44,049 nucleotides of DNA from Tannerellaceae bacterium (GTDB taxonomy: Bacteria; Bacteroidota; Bacteroidia; Bacteroidales; Tannerellaceae). Positions within the stretch are counted from its first letter, which is position 1. The number at the start of each line of letters is the position of its first letter. The notes under the pieces were generated by a model. That model saw only the letters and a program-made list of their open reading frames with translations, was not told the origin of the DNA and searched no databases. The position numbers and the translations under genes are program-made. Shown here one piece after another: positions 19,088 through 27,507 of the stretch. The DNA lies in contig JAJPZJ010000108.1 in assembly GCA_021204405.1 (NCBI GenBank), positions 1 to 44,049 of the forward strand, written 5' to 3'.

Positions 19088-21454
19088 TTAAAAAGTAATG
19101 GTAACGTCTGCTCCGACCTGGAACGGTTTGCCTTTTTGAATAAATGGAATGGTACGCGATTCGAAATAGAAGGCATCGTAACTGGTGTTTGTCAGGTTGC
19201 GGCTCCATGCATCTACACGGACGATCCCTTTGCGTACGCCGGCTTTGGCATTAACGGTGCCATAAAAGTTTTGTACGATGTCGTTCCGTTCTGTCCAGTA
19301 TATTTTACCTGCACCGTTAAATTGGGCTGAAGCAATAAATTGGTCGATCAACTTATTACGGAACAGTTTTGAGTATTGTAATCCTATACTTAAGGTATGA
19401 CGTGGGGTGTAAGGGATGTAATTGCCTTTATAATTGGTTTCTATAATGGCTCCGTTTTCTTTTTCTTCCTGGATATAATCGCGGAAGGTAGCATGTGTAT
19501 AGCCATAGTTGATATCCGCTGACAACCCCTGGCAAAGCTGGGCTCGTAGGGAAGCCTCTGCGCCATAGCTTTGGGCTTTGCATGCATTAGCCAGGATACG
19601 GCCGTTGCCGCTATTTACAAATTTAGTAAGTTGTATATCACGTACATCCATATAAAAGAGGGTTAGTTCGGCTTCCAGGCGGTTGGAAACTAATTCGCTG
19701 CGCACACCGAACTCATAGTTCCAGCTATGTTCGGGTTTGTAGGAGATGGCTTCTTCCAGCTCTTGCGGCTCTCCGAAATCGGGCAGGTTTACACTCATGC
19801 CCGGACGGGAGTTCTGTTCAATAAAGTTTTCAACTCCTTGCATGATGTCGTATTGCATCTGCGACTGCATGATATCGGCCGACATTTGTACATTGTAGCC
19901 ACCGGTTTTATATCCTTTGGCTACAGTGATGTAAGAGAATGTACCGGGTGTACACTGGTATTTAAGGGATACTTTGGGTAAAGCCTGCCAGAAATTCTGA
20001 TCCAGTTTGCGGTCTATTACCGATTCTTCGTAATATCCGGAAATATCTATTACCGGCATCATGGGGCTCATACTCACACCCATATTCATTTTACCGTTTG
20101 AACGGTAATGGATTTTTTGCTTTTCGTAATCAATTCGTATGCCTGCCGTAAGCAATAAACCTTCAGTAAAAAAATTGTTATAGGTGGACTGGTGGAAGAG
20201 TGTCAGCCCATACGAAGGGGTATCGAAGTCGGACGGAATATATATTGTTTCATCAAGTATCTGCATGGTTACGGGCATAACACCGCTTTCCTGCAGGTCG
20301 TCGAATACTTTTTGCAGGATACCCTGTACACCATCTTCTTTGAAATCCACAGGGCCTTCGGTTTTCACGCTATTGTAGAATCCGAATAGTCCGGCAGACC
20401 ATTGGTAGTTGCTGCGGGTAGTACTTTTCAGGGCGATCTCTTCGCTGAAAGCTTTTTGCTTTTGTTTCTGGTTAAGTGTAAAGATGGAAAGAGGCTCGTA
20501 GTCCTGGTCCATGATCATGTCATCGTCCAGGTACTGGAAGCCTGTAGTGCTACTAACGGTAAACCTGTCGGTTTTGTATTCCAGCAGCAGGTTATTGGCT
20601 AGCATGGTACGGGTATAAGAGGAGGGATCGTTGAAGTTGACCGGTTCGGTTTTCCCGGTTTCCGTATTGTATTTCCCGTATGGGAAAGCGCCTTGGCCGG
20701 TATAATCAAAAGAGAAGCTGTAGGCCAGGGTCAGGGCAGGATGTATGCGCCAGTCCAGCTTCAGGCGACCTCCGGCCGACTCTTCATTGTCAACCTTTTT
20801 CCCGTTATATTCGTTGGTAAAGAAGCCATCGTTCCGGTCGTAATAGGCACTCAGGGAAAGGCTCACCTTTTCGCTTAACTTATTGAAATGGGATGCTTTG
20901 GCATGGAAATGGCCGTAATTGCCTCCTCCTACGGATATTTTAGTTCCCTGGTAGGTAAAGGGCGATTGGGTATAGATATTTATAATACCCCCCATCGCAT
21001 TCCGTCCGTATAATGTTCCCTGCGGGCCACGTAATACTTCAATACGTTGAATATCTGTCAGCTCAAAATCGAAAGAGCTTTTATCCAGGTAGGGCATATT
21101 ATCTACATACAGGCCGATCGATTGCCCGCTGCTACGTGCTCCGATTCCCCGGATATAGATAGCCGAGGTCAACTTGGCACCATAATCGGGCATATAGAGG
21201 TTGGGAACGAATGCACTCAGGTTTTTTAACGACTCGATCTGGCGCCCAGCTACAGCCTGTGGCGAAATTACTGTATAAGAGCCCGGAAAAGCGGTCAGGT
21301 TATTGGTCTCTTTTGTGGAAGAGGTAATGACAATCTCATCCACATTATAAGTTTTTATCGTATCATTCGGGTTAGTGTCCGGCTGTTCTGCTTTCATGGG
21401 TTGATAGGCAAATAAAAAGCCCGCAGCCAGGGCATAAAAGTAATATTTATTCAT
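19088..21454 (-). CDS. TonB-dependent outer-membrane receptor
   Basis: Intact 788-residue receptor. It has a signal peptide (residues 1-22), a TonB box region (NVDEIVITS) near 40, and a plug domain with IYIRGIGARSSGQSIGLYVD and IEVLRGPQGTLYGRNAMGG. A 22-strand barrel follows, ending in the aromatic strand GKPFQVGADVTITF. There is no carboxypeptidase-regulatory domain, so it is a siderophore/heme/cobalamin-like receptor rather than a SusC. It is the first gene of a unit with hemN (starting 19 bp behind its stop) and hemG. It may take in heme, porphyrin or iron for an organism that keeps only late heme steps. This role is inferred from context. Confidence 0.88.
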   Translation of the reverse strand: MNKYYFYALAAGFLFAYQPMKAEQPDTNPNDTIKTYNVDEIVITSSTKETNNLTAFPGSYTVISPQAVAGRQIESLKNLSAFVPNLYMPDYGAKLTSAIYIRGIGARSSGQSIGLYVDNMPYLDKSSFDFELTDIQRIEVLRGPQGTLYGRNAMGGIINIYTQSPFTYQGTKISVGGGNYGHFHAKASHFNKLSEKVSLSLSAYYDRNDGFFTNEYNGKKVDNEESAGGRLKLDWRIHPALTLAYSFSFDYTGQGAFPYGKYNTETGKTEPVNFNDPSSYTRTMLANNLLLEYKTDRFTVSSTTGFQYLDDDMIMDQDYEPLSIFTLNQKQKQKAFSEEIALKSTTRSNYQWSAGLFGFYNSVKTEGPVDFKEDGVQGILQKVFDDLQESGVMPVTMQILDETIYIPSDFDTPSYGLTLFHQSTYNNFFTEGLLLTAGIRIDYEKQKIHYRSNGKMNMGVSMSPMMPVIDISGYYEESVIDRKLDQNFWQALPKVSLKYQCTPGTFSYITVAKGYKTGGYNVQMSADIMQSQMQYDIMQGVENFIEQNSRPGMSVNLPDFGEPQELEEAISYKPEHSWNYEFGVRSELVSNRLEAELTLFYMDVRDIQLTKFVNSGNGRILANACKAQSYGAEASLRAQLCQGLSADINYGYTHATFRDYIQEEKENGAIIETNYKGNYIPYTPRHTLSIGLQYSKLFRNKLIDQFIASAQFNGAGKIYWTERNDIVQNFYGTVNAKAGVRKGIVRVDAWSRNLTNTSYDAFYFESRTIPFIQKGKPFQVGADVTITF

Positions 21455-21511
21455 GTAAGGAATGTATATTTATTTAGTAATGCAAAGAAACATGAATCGG
21501 GAAAAAACAGC

Positions 21512-21531
21512 AATCACTAGATATAGTGATT
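21512..21531. promoter_or_regulatory. perfect inverted repeat upstream of the TonB receptor
   Basis: AATCACTAGATATAGTGATT is a 20-bp palindrome with 8-bp arms, 58 bp before the receptor start on the minus strand. Its size and place suit a dimeric repressor such as an iron or heme regulator. It does not match a known Fur box closely. Confidence 0.45.
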
Positions 21532-21598
21532 TTTAGTAAAACAACCTCTTCTATTTAGTAAGGATTTTAAAACAAAACCTGCATTGTTTCTGTTGATT

Positions 21599-21618
21599 CT
21601 CTATTATTTACAATAGAG
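21599..21618. promoter_or_regulatory. inverted repeat upstream of the CARF nuclease gene
   Basis: CTCTATT, 6 nt and AATAGAG form an inverted repeat 26 bp before the ATG at 21645. It could be an operator or part of the leader of the nuclease gene. Confidence 0.35.
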
Positions 21619-21644
21619 CTAGCGTTTAAAAACAGGTATCATTT

Positions 21645-22778
21645 ATGAAACATCAGGTTATATTACTCAGTAAAGATATTACCTCTTCTTTTATAGGCAT
21701 AAAAGAGTGGAACCCCGATCATATCCATTTATTATTTACAAATGAAACAAAAGCGGTTGCCGAACCTCTTTTTCCTTTATTGCCCGATACCGTGCAGTGT
21801 ACCTGTTATCTGGTAAAGCCTTATGAGGCTCAGACAGTAATAGATGTTTGCCGGGAGATACAGGAGTCGAATTCGGGTGAGTTTCATTATAATCTTTCAG
21901 AAGGTACTAAGGTGATGGCTTTTGCCGCTTTTTCTGTGGTACGGCAATATAATGCAGCCGCTTTCTATGTAACCCAGAAGAATATTTTAATGTATCTGAA
22001 TGATTTTTCGGAGCGCCGTTTGAAAAGCCACCTGACCAATAAGGAAATCCTGCAATTACATGGTAATATCCTTTTGGGTTATGTGGATATAGATGAACTA
22101 ACCAATGATGATATTGAAGCATCCGGCCGGATCAAACAGTTTATTGAACAGTATCCGCGTGAGCATTCCCGCCTGCAAAGTTTTTATAATAACCATTGCC
22201 AGCGCCGCCTGGAATTGTTGCCACGTTCGAATACATTCCCGAATGGACTGGAATACAGCCAGGAGGCAGGTACATTGATTGTTACCTTAAAAGATGAGGT
22301 AATTCTGCACCTGTTGTTACCCAGTGGTTGCCTGCTTTATTTTGATGGCCGCTGGTGGGAGACCCTGGTAGCTAACCAGGTACAGCGTTGGCGGCTGCAA
22401 CAAGCCTGTGTACCTGAAGTATGGCAAAGTATATTGTTCCATGTGAATGAACATAATACCCATATTAAGAATGAGATTGATATCCTGATCAATAATGGGG
22501 AAAAACTGGTTTTTATTGAATGTAAATCCGGAACTGTTACCCAGAATGATATTTATAAAAATGATATTTATAAAGTAGATAGTATCCGTGAAATTTACGG
22601 GGGAGATATTTCCAAAGCTATCCTGGCCAGCTACTATCCGGTAAAGGAAGATCTGTTGGATAAGGCAGATAGTTTACAGATCACCTGCTTTGCTCCCGGT
22701 TATTTTGCAGAACGGATCAATTTTATAGAGACTTTGCCTGATTGGTTAGACCAGTTGGTAAGGGAATTGCAGTTATGA
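21645..22778 (+). CDS. CARF-domain nuclease of the Card1/Can2 type (DUF1887 family)
   Basis: Two-domain effector of 377 residues. The N-terminal half (about 1-140) is a Rossmann-like CARF domain with the ligand-loop segment YNLSEGTKVMAFAAF. The C-terminal half is a PD-(D/E)xK restriction-type nuclease: the acid in NEIDILINN and the E-x-K in VFIECKSG near residue 298. In characterised members, cyclic tetra-adenylate made by a type III CRISPR complex activates the nuclease. Here no cas gene, Cas10 or CRISPR array is within 21 kb on either side, so it is an orphan in this window. Directly after the ECK motif a 15-bp in-frame duplication doubles NDIYK. Expression may be linked to the inverted repeat at 21599. 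A CARF ligand other than cA4 is possible. Confidence 0.82.
   Translation: MKHQVILLSKDITSSFIGIKEWNPDHIHLLFTNETKAVAEPLFPLLPDTVQCTCYLVKPYEAQTVIDVCREIQESNSGEFHYNLSEGTKVMAFAAFSVVRQYNAAAFYVTQKNILMYLNDFSERRLKSHLTNKEILQLHGNILLGYVDIDELTNDDIEASGRIKQFIEQYPREHSRLQSFYNNHCQRRLELLPRSNTFPNGLEYSQEAGTLIVTLKDEVILHLLLPSGCLLYFDGRWWETLVANQVQRWRLQQACVPEVWQSILFHVNEHNTHIKNEIDILINNGEKLVFIECKSGTVTQNDIYKNDIYKVDSIREIYGGDISKAILASYYPVKEDLLDKADSLQITCFAPGYFAERINFIETLPDWLDQLVRELQL
22545..22574. repeat. 15-bp perfect tandem duplication inside the nuclease domain
   Basis: aatgatatttataaa occurs at 22545-22559 and 22560-22574 with no junction homology. It inserts five residues (NDIYK) about 8 residues after the catalytic E-x-K of the CARF nuclease. 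Confidence 0.95.
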
Positions 22779-22867
22779 ATTGTTCTGTATATTTATTGTT
22801 ATCTTTGGGATTATCTTATAGAAGCGGTGCGCTTGTTCCACGGCCGGAGAACGGTTTTGAATATCAA

Positions 22868-23589
22868 TTATGGTATATCAATTGTGATCTGTTTGACGAT
22901 GTGGAGTGCGGAAGTTACTGTTGAAATATCGTAGTTTATTTCCCCGGATGAGCCATCCGGACTACTATGTCCCAGTAAAGTTGCTTTCACTTGTTTATCG
23001 TTTTTATCCAGGTCGATGTCGACATAATAAACAAGTGCCGGTTGTCCACTACCATGTTTTCCGCCGGAATAGAAAGGAGTTCCTTCCGGAGCCTCCGGTG
23101 TATAGAATTCATTGAAATCGGTGGAATGGTTGATCTCGATCTTAATCCTGTATTTTTGATAGAAGGGTCTGCTTGCATACTGGTGGTAAAATCTCCACGT
23201 GGAGTTGCTCCGGAAGCACCATCAGTAAGCGGTTCTTTTTTAGTAGGCATGTATAGGCCATCTTCATATTGTACTCCCCGTGAATAGCACCAGTGGGGAA
23301 GAGCCTCTTTCCGGCGGTTTTCTCCAGCCTGGCGCCAGGATTGATTGGCAATCCGGCTGGTTACGTAGATCATTGTCAGGTAATTGCCTTCCATATCTTC
23401 TGCCCAGATAGCGATTTGTGGGGCATTTTGGATCTTTATGCCCATAAACAGCGGAAAGTTGTGTAACCATTCTTCTCCTTTTTCAACTATTATCTTAATA
23501 TCGCCTTTTTGATATATGGCCGGTTCTTTCCAACATCCGCAGCATATAGAAATAGCCAGGGCTAAACTGGTGGTAAATAGTTTTATCAT
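22868..23589 (-). pseudogene. lipoprotein resembling DUF2271, one-base frameshift
   Basis: Unrecognised lipoprotein with some likeness to the DUF2271 group. It starts MIKLFTTSLALAISICCGCW, with a lipobox-like CCGC. A central part contains IAIWAEDMEGNYLTMIYVTS and WRQAGENRRKEALPHW. The frame breaks in a T5 run, 23153-23157. A sixth base would give SIKKYRIKIEINHSTDFNEF and continue through GHSSPDGSSGEINYD to a TAA at 22868. A repeat of aattgatat with a 14-bp period at that stop raises the possibility that the original end was further on, near 22773. It lies downstream of the tetR gene, so the two may be an operon. The DUF2271 label is tentative. Confidence 0.6.
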
Positions 23590-23604
23590 GATTATTGTTT
23601 TTAT

Positions 23605-24193
23605 TTATTTTTTTAATCCATAGATCTACCAGCTTATCCAGACCGTTTTGTAGTTGTATCCAGCCTGCCTCTTCCTGAAGGGGAATACCATTGTAGAAAT
23701 GGCAGTTTTCCTGAATCAAGGCAAGATAGGTAACGGAGGCGGTTATAAGAGTGGCAATGGGAGCTATTTCTTCCGGGCGGGGATTGACCGGTAAGTTTAG
23801 CGACGGTATTTACGATCGATTTCCCTTTTTGTTCGCGTTCCTCCCGTAATTGTTGTATCCATTTATTATTAGTGTTTAATTCCCACCGGTATAACCTGCG
23901 CAGGATATCATTATTACGGGTAAGTTCGGCCTGTTGGCGGAGCATGGATTTAATGAAGGTTGGTAATTCTTCTTTACCTGATATTTCGGGTATATAATTA
24001 ATCCAGAAATCATGCTGTTTGATATAAGTTGTGAGTAACCCTTCCAGTGATTTGAAATAGCGGTATATTAATATTTTAGATACACCTGCACGGGTAGCTA
24101 CCGCATTAATCTTTACTGCTTCAAAACCTGATTCTGTAATTATTTCTTCTACGGCACTCAGCAAACTTTGTTTGGTTGCTTCTTTATTTTCAT
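23605..24193 (-). pseudogene. TetR-family transcriptional regulator with frameshifts
   Basis: The N-terminal HTH is clear: ITESGFEAVKINAVATRAGV then SKILIYRYFKSLEGLL. The C-terminal ligand domain is helical (FWINYIPEISGKEELPTFIK and onward). Three one-base changes are needed. An extra A in the run near 24187-24190 would start the protein at ATG 24193 as MKNKEATKQSLLSAVEE. One G fewer at 23775-23777 would give GQSPPEEIAPIATLITAS. One base fewer in the T7 run at 23608-23614 would give a stop near 23605. It sits 14 bp from a 44-bp palindrome, so it probably represses itself and perhaps the ferredoxin gene to its right. The inducer is unknown. Confidence 0.82.
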
Positions 24194-24206
24194 TTGTTTT
24201 ATTATA

Positions 24207-24250
24207 ATGTTACCGATTAGTAACAAAATTATGTTACTAATCGGTAACAT
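24207..24250. promoter_or_regulatory. 44-bp palindromic operator for the TetR regulator
   Basis: The arms ATGTTACCGATTAGTAAC and GTTACTAATCGGTAACAT are perfect 18-bp complements around AAAATTAT. Each arm is itself an inverted repeat, GTTAC-N6-GTAAC, so the site offers two adjacent TetR-type operators. It sits 14 bp upstream of the regulator's start on the minus strand. Confidence 0.82.
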
Positions 24251-24435
24251 CCAAAGATTTTTCTTTTTTTATAAAGAATGTCTTATCAAAAAAATAAAAG
24301 AAAGGAGGATAGTGTTTTTATAACAAAAAATATTTTACTTTTTTCCTTTTGTAATGAGTTGATCTTTAACAACACTTACTTCTGGGTAAGTTATTGACTG
24401 TGAGGAAACTTATTTTTTTATCCGTTTTTCTGCTC

Positions 24436-24455
24436 TAGCTTTGCATTCACGTGAA
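24436..24455 (+). promoter_or_regulatory. candidate promoter box and palindrome before the ferredoxin gene
   Basis: TAGCTTTG at 24436-24443 fits TAnnTTTG. A perfect palindrome, TTCACGTGAA, follows at 24446-24455, about 40 bp before the ATG at 24495. The rest of 24251-24494 shows nothing beyond AT-rich sequence. Confidence 0.45.
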
Positions 24456-24494
24456 AGATAGGGTAAAATAATAATGAATGATAACATATAGATC

Positions 24495-25268
24495 ATGGAA
24501 AAGATAACAATTTATTATTTCTGCAACCGGGAATAGTTTGCAGGCGGCATTGGGAATTGCGGGAAAGAGTGCGGATACGGAATTAGTAGCTATCCGGGAA
24601 CATGCAAAGGTGCGTGTGCATCCGAACAGCGGGAAAGTAGGTTTTGTATTTCCTGTTTATATGGGTGCGTTGCCGGAGCTGGTGAAGTCGTTTTTACAGG
24701 GATTTCCTTTCCGGCAGGAAGTATATTATTCGCAGTTTCAACTTATTATACCTATAAAGGGGTGGCGTTGTCGATAGCCGACCAGCTCTTACGGGAGAAG
24801 GGAGTCAGATTACAATATACGAATGCGGTATCTACAGTTGGGATGTGCCTGATGGAATACGAAGTGCGGGCGGAAGACCGTGGTGTTCGCCTGAAAAAGG
24901 CGGATGTGCAGATAAGGAAAATTGCAGCGGATATTGCCCGTGGTGTACAAACAAAATCATTCTGTTCTTCACGGTTATTGGCACGGGGACATGAAAAGTT
25001 GTTTGATATGGTATTTAAAAATACCTATAAAAAGTTTGTGCTGGAGGACAGTTGTGTAGGATGTGGTAAATGTGTAAAGGTTTGTCCGGCCGGGAATATT
25101 GCATTGGCCGGAAAGAAGCCTGCCTGGGGAGTACATTGTATGAGTTGTCATGCCTGCGTACACTGGTGTCCGAAGAATGCTGTGACATTGGGGAAATCGA
25201 AAGGGTGGTTAACCTATCATCATCCGGAGATTAGTTTCACAAAACTAGTTGGGATGAAAGATAAATAA
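24495..25268 (+). pseudogene. EFR1-type flavodoxin-ferredoxin protein, two frameshifts
   Basis: EFR1-family redox protein: a flavodoxin-like N-terminus followed by two 4Fe-4S motifs. Restored, it starts MEKITIYYFSATGNSLQAAL, where SATGNS is the FMN-phosphate loop. It goes on through GFVFPVYMGALPELVKSFL and ends with the clusters CVGCGKCVKVCPAG and CMSCHACVHWCPKN. Lesions: two bases missing in the TTCTGC stretch near 24516, and one T missing near 24728. As written, only the second half, from about 24762, is a long frame. It is divergent from the TetR gene and shares the palindromic intergenic region, so it may be regulated by it. Electron donors and acceptors are unknown. Confidence 0.82.
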
Positions 25269-25274
25269 CCAGAT

Positions 25275-25307
25275 TATTGAAAAGTGGCAATAAAGAAATT
25301 ATCTTTG
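25275..25307 (+). promoter_or_regulatory. Bacteroidota-type promoter of the second esterase
   Basis: TATTG at 25275-25279, a 20-bp gap and TATCTTTG at 25300-25307 fit the -33/-7 pattern. The gene starts at 25339. Confidence 0.6.
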
Positions 25308-25338
25308 TTCGTACCAGATATCTAATTATTATTCTATC

Positions 25339-26225
25339 ATGAAAAAACAAAGTTTTTATCCAATCCTTATTTTGCTGGTATTCTTGCTGCAAAATACTCC
25401 TGTTTTATTTGCACAGGGAGGAAAAGTTTTTGAGACTTATACTGTAAAGAGTTCTATCCTGAATATGGAACGTAACTATGCTATTTATCTGCCTCCGGGT
25501 TATGAAGATACCGATATGAGTTACCCGGTTTTATATTTATTACATGAAGGAGGGGATGATCATACCGGATGGGTACAGTTCGGCCAGGTACAACATATTG
25601 CTGATAAAGCCATCCGGGAAGGGATTGCTGCCCCGATGATTATTGTGATGCCGGATGCAAATACCGGTATCCGCGGATATTTTAATAGTGTGGATGGGGA
25701 ATTTAATTATGAGGATTTCTTTTTTACGAAACTGATTCCTCATATTGAAAAAACTACCGGGTACGTAGTGAACGGCGTTACCGGGCTGTTGCCGGACTTT
25801 CTATGGGTGGCGGTGGGACGATTTTTTATGCTTTGCACCGTCCGGATGTATTTGCTGCTGCCGCTCCGTTAAGTGCTGCTACCGAAAACTGGGATTTAGA
25901 GCAGTACCGTAACCGGGTGAAGGAGTCGCAACCGGAAGTAAATGAAAGTCAGATTGAGCAATTTTTTAACCGCCATAGCATAGAACAAATTCTGAAGAGT
26001 GCTTCGGAAGAGGAACTGAAAAAGATTAAAGAAATCCGCTGGTATATCAGTTGCGGTGATGATGATTTTTTATATGAAGGGAATAGCTTGATGCATATTC
26101 TTTTCCGTAAGAATGAGATCAGACATGAGTACCGTGTAAAAGATGGCGGACATACGTGGAGTTATTGGCGTATGGAATTACCTCTGGTAATGGAGTTTGT
26201 TTCCAGGTCGTTTATGCAATATTAA
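25339..26225 (+). pseudogene. secreted esterase (PF00756 family), one-base frameshift
   Basis: Secreted alpha/beta hydrolase of the same family as the gene at 14816. The signal peptide is residues 1-27. The segment YPVLYLLHEGGDDHTGW opens the fold. The nucleophile motif GLSMGGGG lies in the second half, followed by the acid region SCGDDDFLYEGNS and the His in KDGGHTWSYW. The frame breaks near 25755 (aaactaccggg). One more T gives TYRVRSERRYRAVAGLSMGG, joining the frames. As written, the first product ends at 25872 before the nucleophile is read in frame. Restored length is about 295 residues. Confidence 0.85.
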
Positions 26226-26251
26226 ATTTATTTATACTTTTGTAGCTTATA

Positions 26252-26374
26252 TTCTTCGGGGCAGGGTGTAATTCCCTACCGGCGGTGATAGTCCGCGACC
26301 CTTCTTTGTTTTTCAAAGAGGACTGATTTGGTGAAATTCCGGAACCGACAGTTAAAGTCTGGATGAGAGAAGGA
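26252..26374 (+). promoter_or_regulatory. FMN riboswitch (RFN element)
   Basis: The conserved RFN blocks appear in order: CTTCGGGGCAGGGTG, AATTCCCTACCGGCGGTGAT, AGTCCGCGACCC, a variable arm, GACTGATTTGGTGAAATTCC, GGAACCGACAGT, and AAAGTCTGGATGAGAGAAGG. It precedes ribB by about 155 bp. That leader holds a hairpin (acggatatgaa/ttcatatctgt) and a cccc...gggg pairing that reaches the ribB ribosome-binding region, so translational control is likely. A -7-like TACTTTTG lies at 26235-26242. Confidence 0.96.
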
Positions 26375-26527
26375 TAGTATACATATTAAACGGATATGAA
26401 CTTTCATATCTGTAGATAGCTGGTTGCAGTTATCTTGTTTTTCTTTCCAATGGATATACAATTCTGTATAGACCTGCCCCTATTTAGAATAATAATTTAA
26501 AAAAATTATTAAACGGGGTTTATTACA

Positions 26528-27304
26528 ATGAAAACGATTAAAGATTTTGGTGCGACCTGCAAAGAACGGGTAGAAAATGCGATTGCAGCTTTCCAGGCGG
26601 GAAGAGGTGTATTATTGGTAGATGATGAAGACCGGGAGAATGAAGGGGATATGATTTTCCCGGCAGCTACCATGACTGTCAGCGATATGGCATTGATGAT
26701 ACGGGAATGTAGTGGAATTGTATGCCTTTGCCTTACACCCGGGAAAAGTGAGGCATTAGGTTTATATCCAATGGTAAGCTGTAATACGAGCCGGAACCAG
26801 ACGGCTTTTACAATCTCGATTGAAGCAAAAGAAGGGGTAACCACAGGGGTTTCTGCTGCCGACCGGATACAGACTATCCGTACTGCTGTGGCAAGACACG
26901 CCAAACCTTCCAACCTGGCGCATCCGGGACATGTGTTTCTTTTGACTGCCTGCAGCGGAGGGGTTTTTGAACGGAGAGGGCATACGGAGGGTAGCGTAGA
27001 ACTGACGAAACTGGCAGGGCTTGGCGAGGCTGCTGTTTTATGTGAGTTGACCAATAAGGATGGAAGTATGGCACGGCTGCCGGAGGTTATTGCCTTTGGA
27101 AAGGAACATGGTATGCCGGTTGTCTCGGTAGGGGATATTTATTGGTATCGGTTGTTGAAAGATTCAGTAGTTAAAAAAGGAGTTACGGCACAGCTTCCTA
27201 TAAAACAAGGAGATTTTATTTCCCTGCCTTTCAAAAAGTTACTCACCATCATCACCCATTCCGTAAGTAAAATCTTCATATTTACTGTTGATAAGCCGGT
27301 ATAA
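26528..27304 (+). CDS. ribB: 3,4-dihydroxy-2-butanone 4-phosphate synthase
   Basis: Riboflavin synthesis enzyme that makes the four-carbon unit from ribulose 5-phosphate. The metal and substrate motif is [13 protein letters not shown] at residues 35-47. Further motifs are TTGVSAADR and [11 protein letters not shown]. The segment [13 protein letters not shown] departs from the usual GHxFPLxAxxGGV at two positions. After the RibB domain comes [14 protein letters not shown], which resembles the start of the RibA domain in RibBA fusions. The frame then runs 66 bp over the end of the opposing gene and stops. It may be a trimmed RibBA or a natural stand-alone RibB with a long tail. It is controlled by the FMN riboswitch. 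Confidence 0.88.
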   Translation: MKTIKDFGATCKERVENAIAAFQAGRGVLLVDDEDRENEGDMIFPAATMTVSDMALMIRECSGIVCLCLTPGKSEALGLYPMVSCNTSRNQTAFTISIEAKEGVTTGVSAADRIQTIRTAVARHAKPSNLAHPGHVFLLTACSGGVFERRGHTEGSVELTKLAGLGEAAVLCELTNKDGSMARLPEVIAFGKEHGMPVVSVGDIYWYRLLKDSVVKKGVTAQLPIKQGDFISLPFKKLLTIITHSVSKIFIFTVDKPV

Positions 27305-27481
27305 TTCTTCCCGGTTATGAGTCGCTAAAAGTTTTTTAAGTAATGGCGTTTTATATTGGATTGCATGTTCGATTTTACGGGCAATCCAATCTTCACGCCC
27401 TTCCTGTGAGGTTCCCGGAATGGCATCTTCAGATGCACGGTACATACCCGCTGCCAGTGTTTCCAATTGTTCGATTGTCAT
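27239..27481 (-). CDS. small hypothetical protein (80 residues)
   Basis: Unrecognised acidic/basic helical protein beginning [20 protein letters not shown] and ending in YGMGDDGE. There is no signal and no cysteine. It shares its N-terminal pattern MT-I/L-E-x-L-x-x-LAA-x-x-x-R with the small gene just upstream at 27730, so the two look like paralogues. It overlaps the 3' end of ribB by 66 bp on the opposite strand. It follows the ferredoxin-nitroreductase gene in the same direction and is probably part of that operon. Confidence 0.6.
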   Translation of the reverse strand: MTIEQLETLAAGMYRASEDAIPGTSQEGREDWIARKIEHAIQYKTPLLKKLLATHNREELYRLINSKYEDFTYGMGDDGE

Positions 27482-27507
27482 AGTTGGTTTGGTATAAGAT
27501 AAATTAT

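Noticed and set aside
22742..23287. Plus-strand frames at 22742-22924, 22906-23115 and 22991-23287
   Set aside because: They lie opposite the frameshifted lipoprotein, whose restored minus-strand frame has protein-like sequence throughout.
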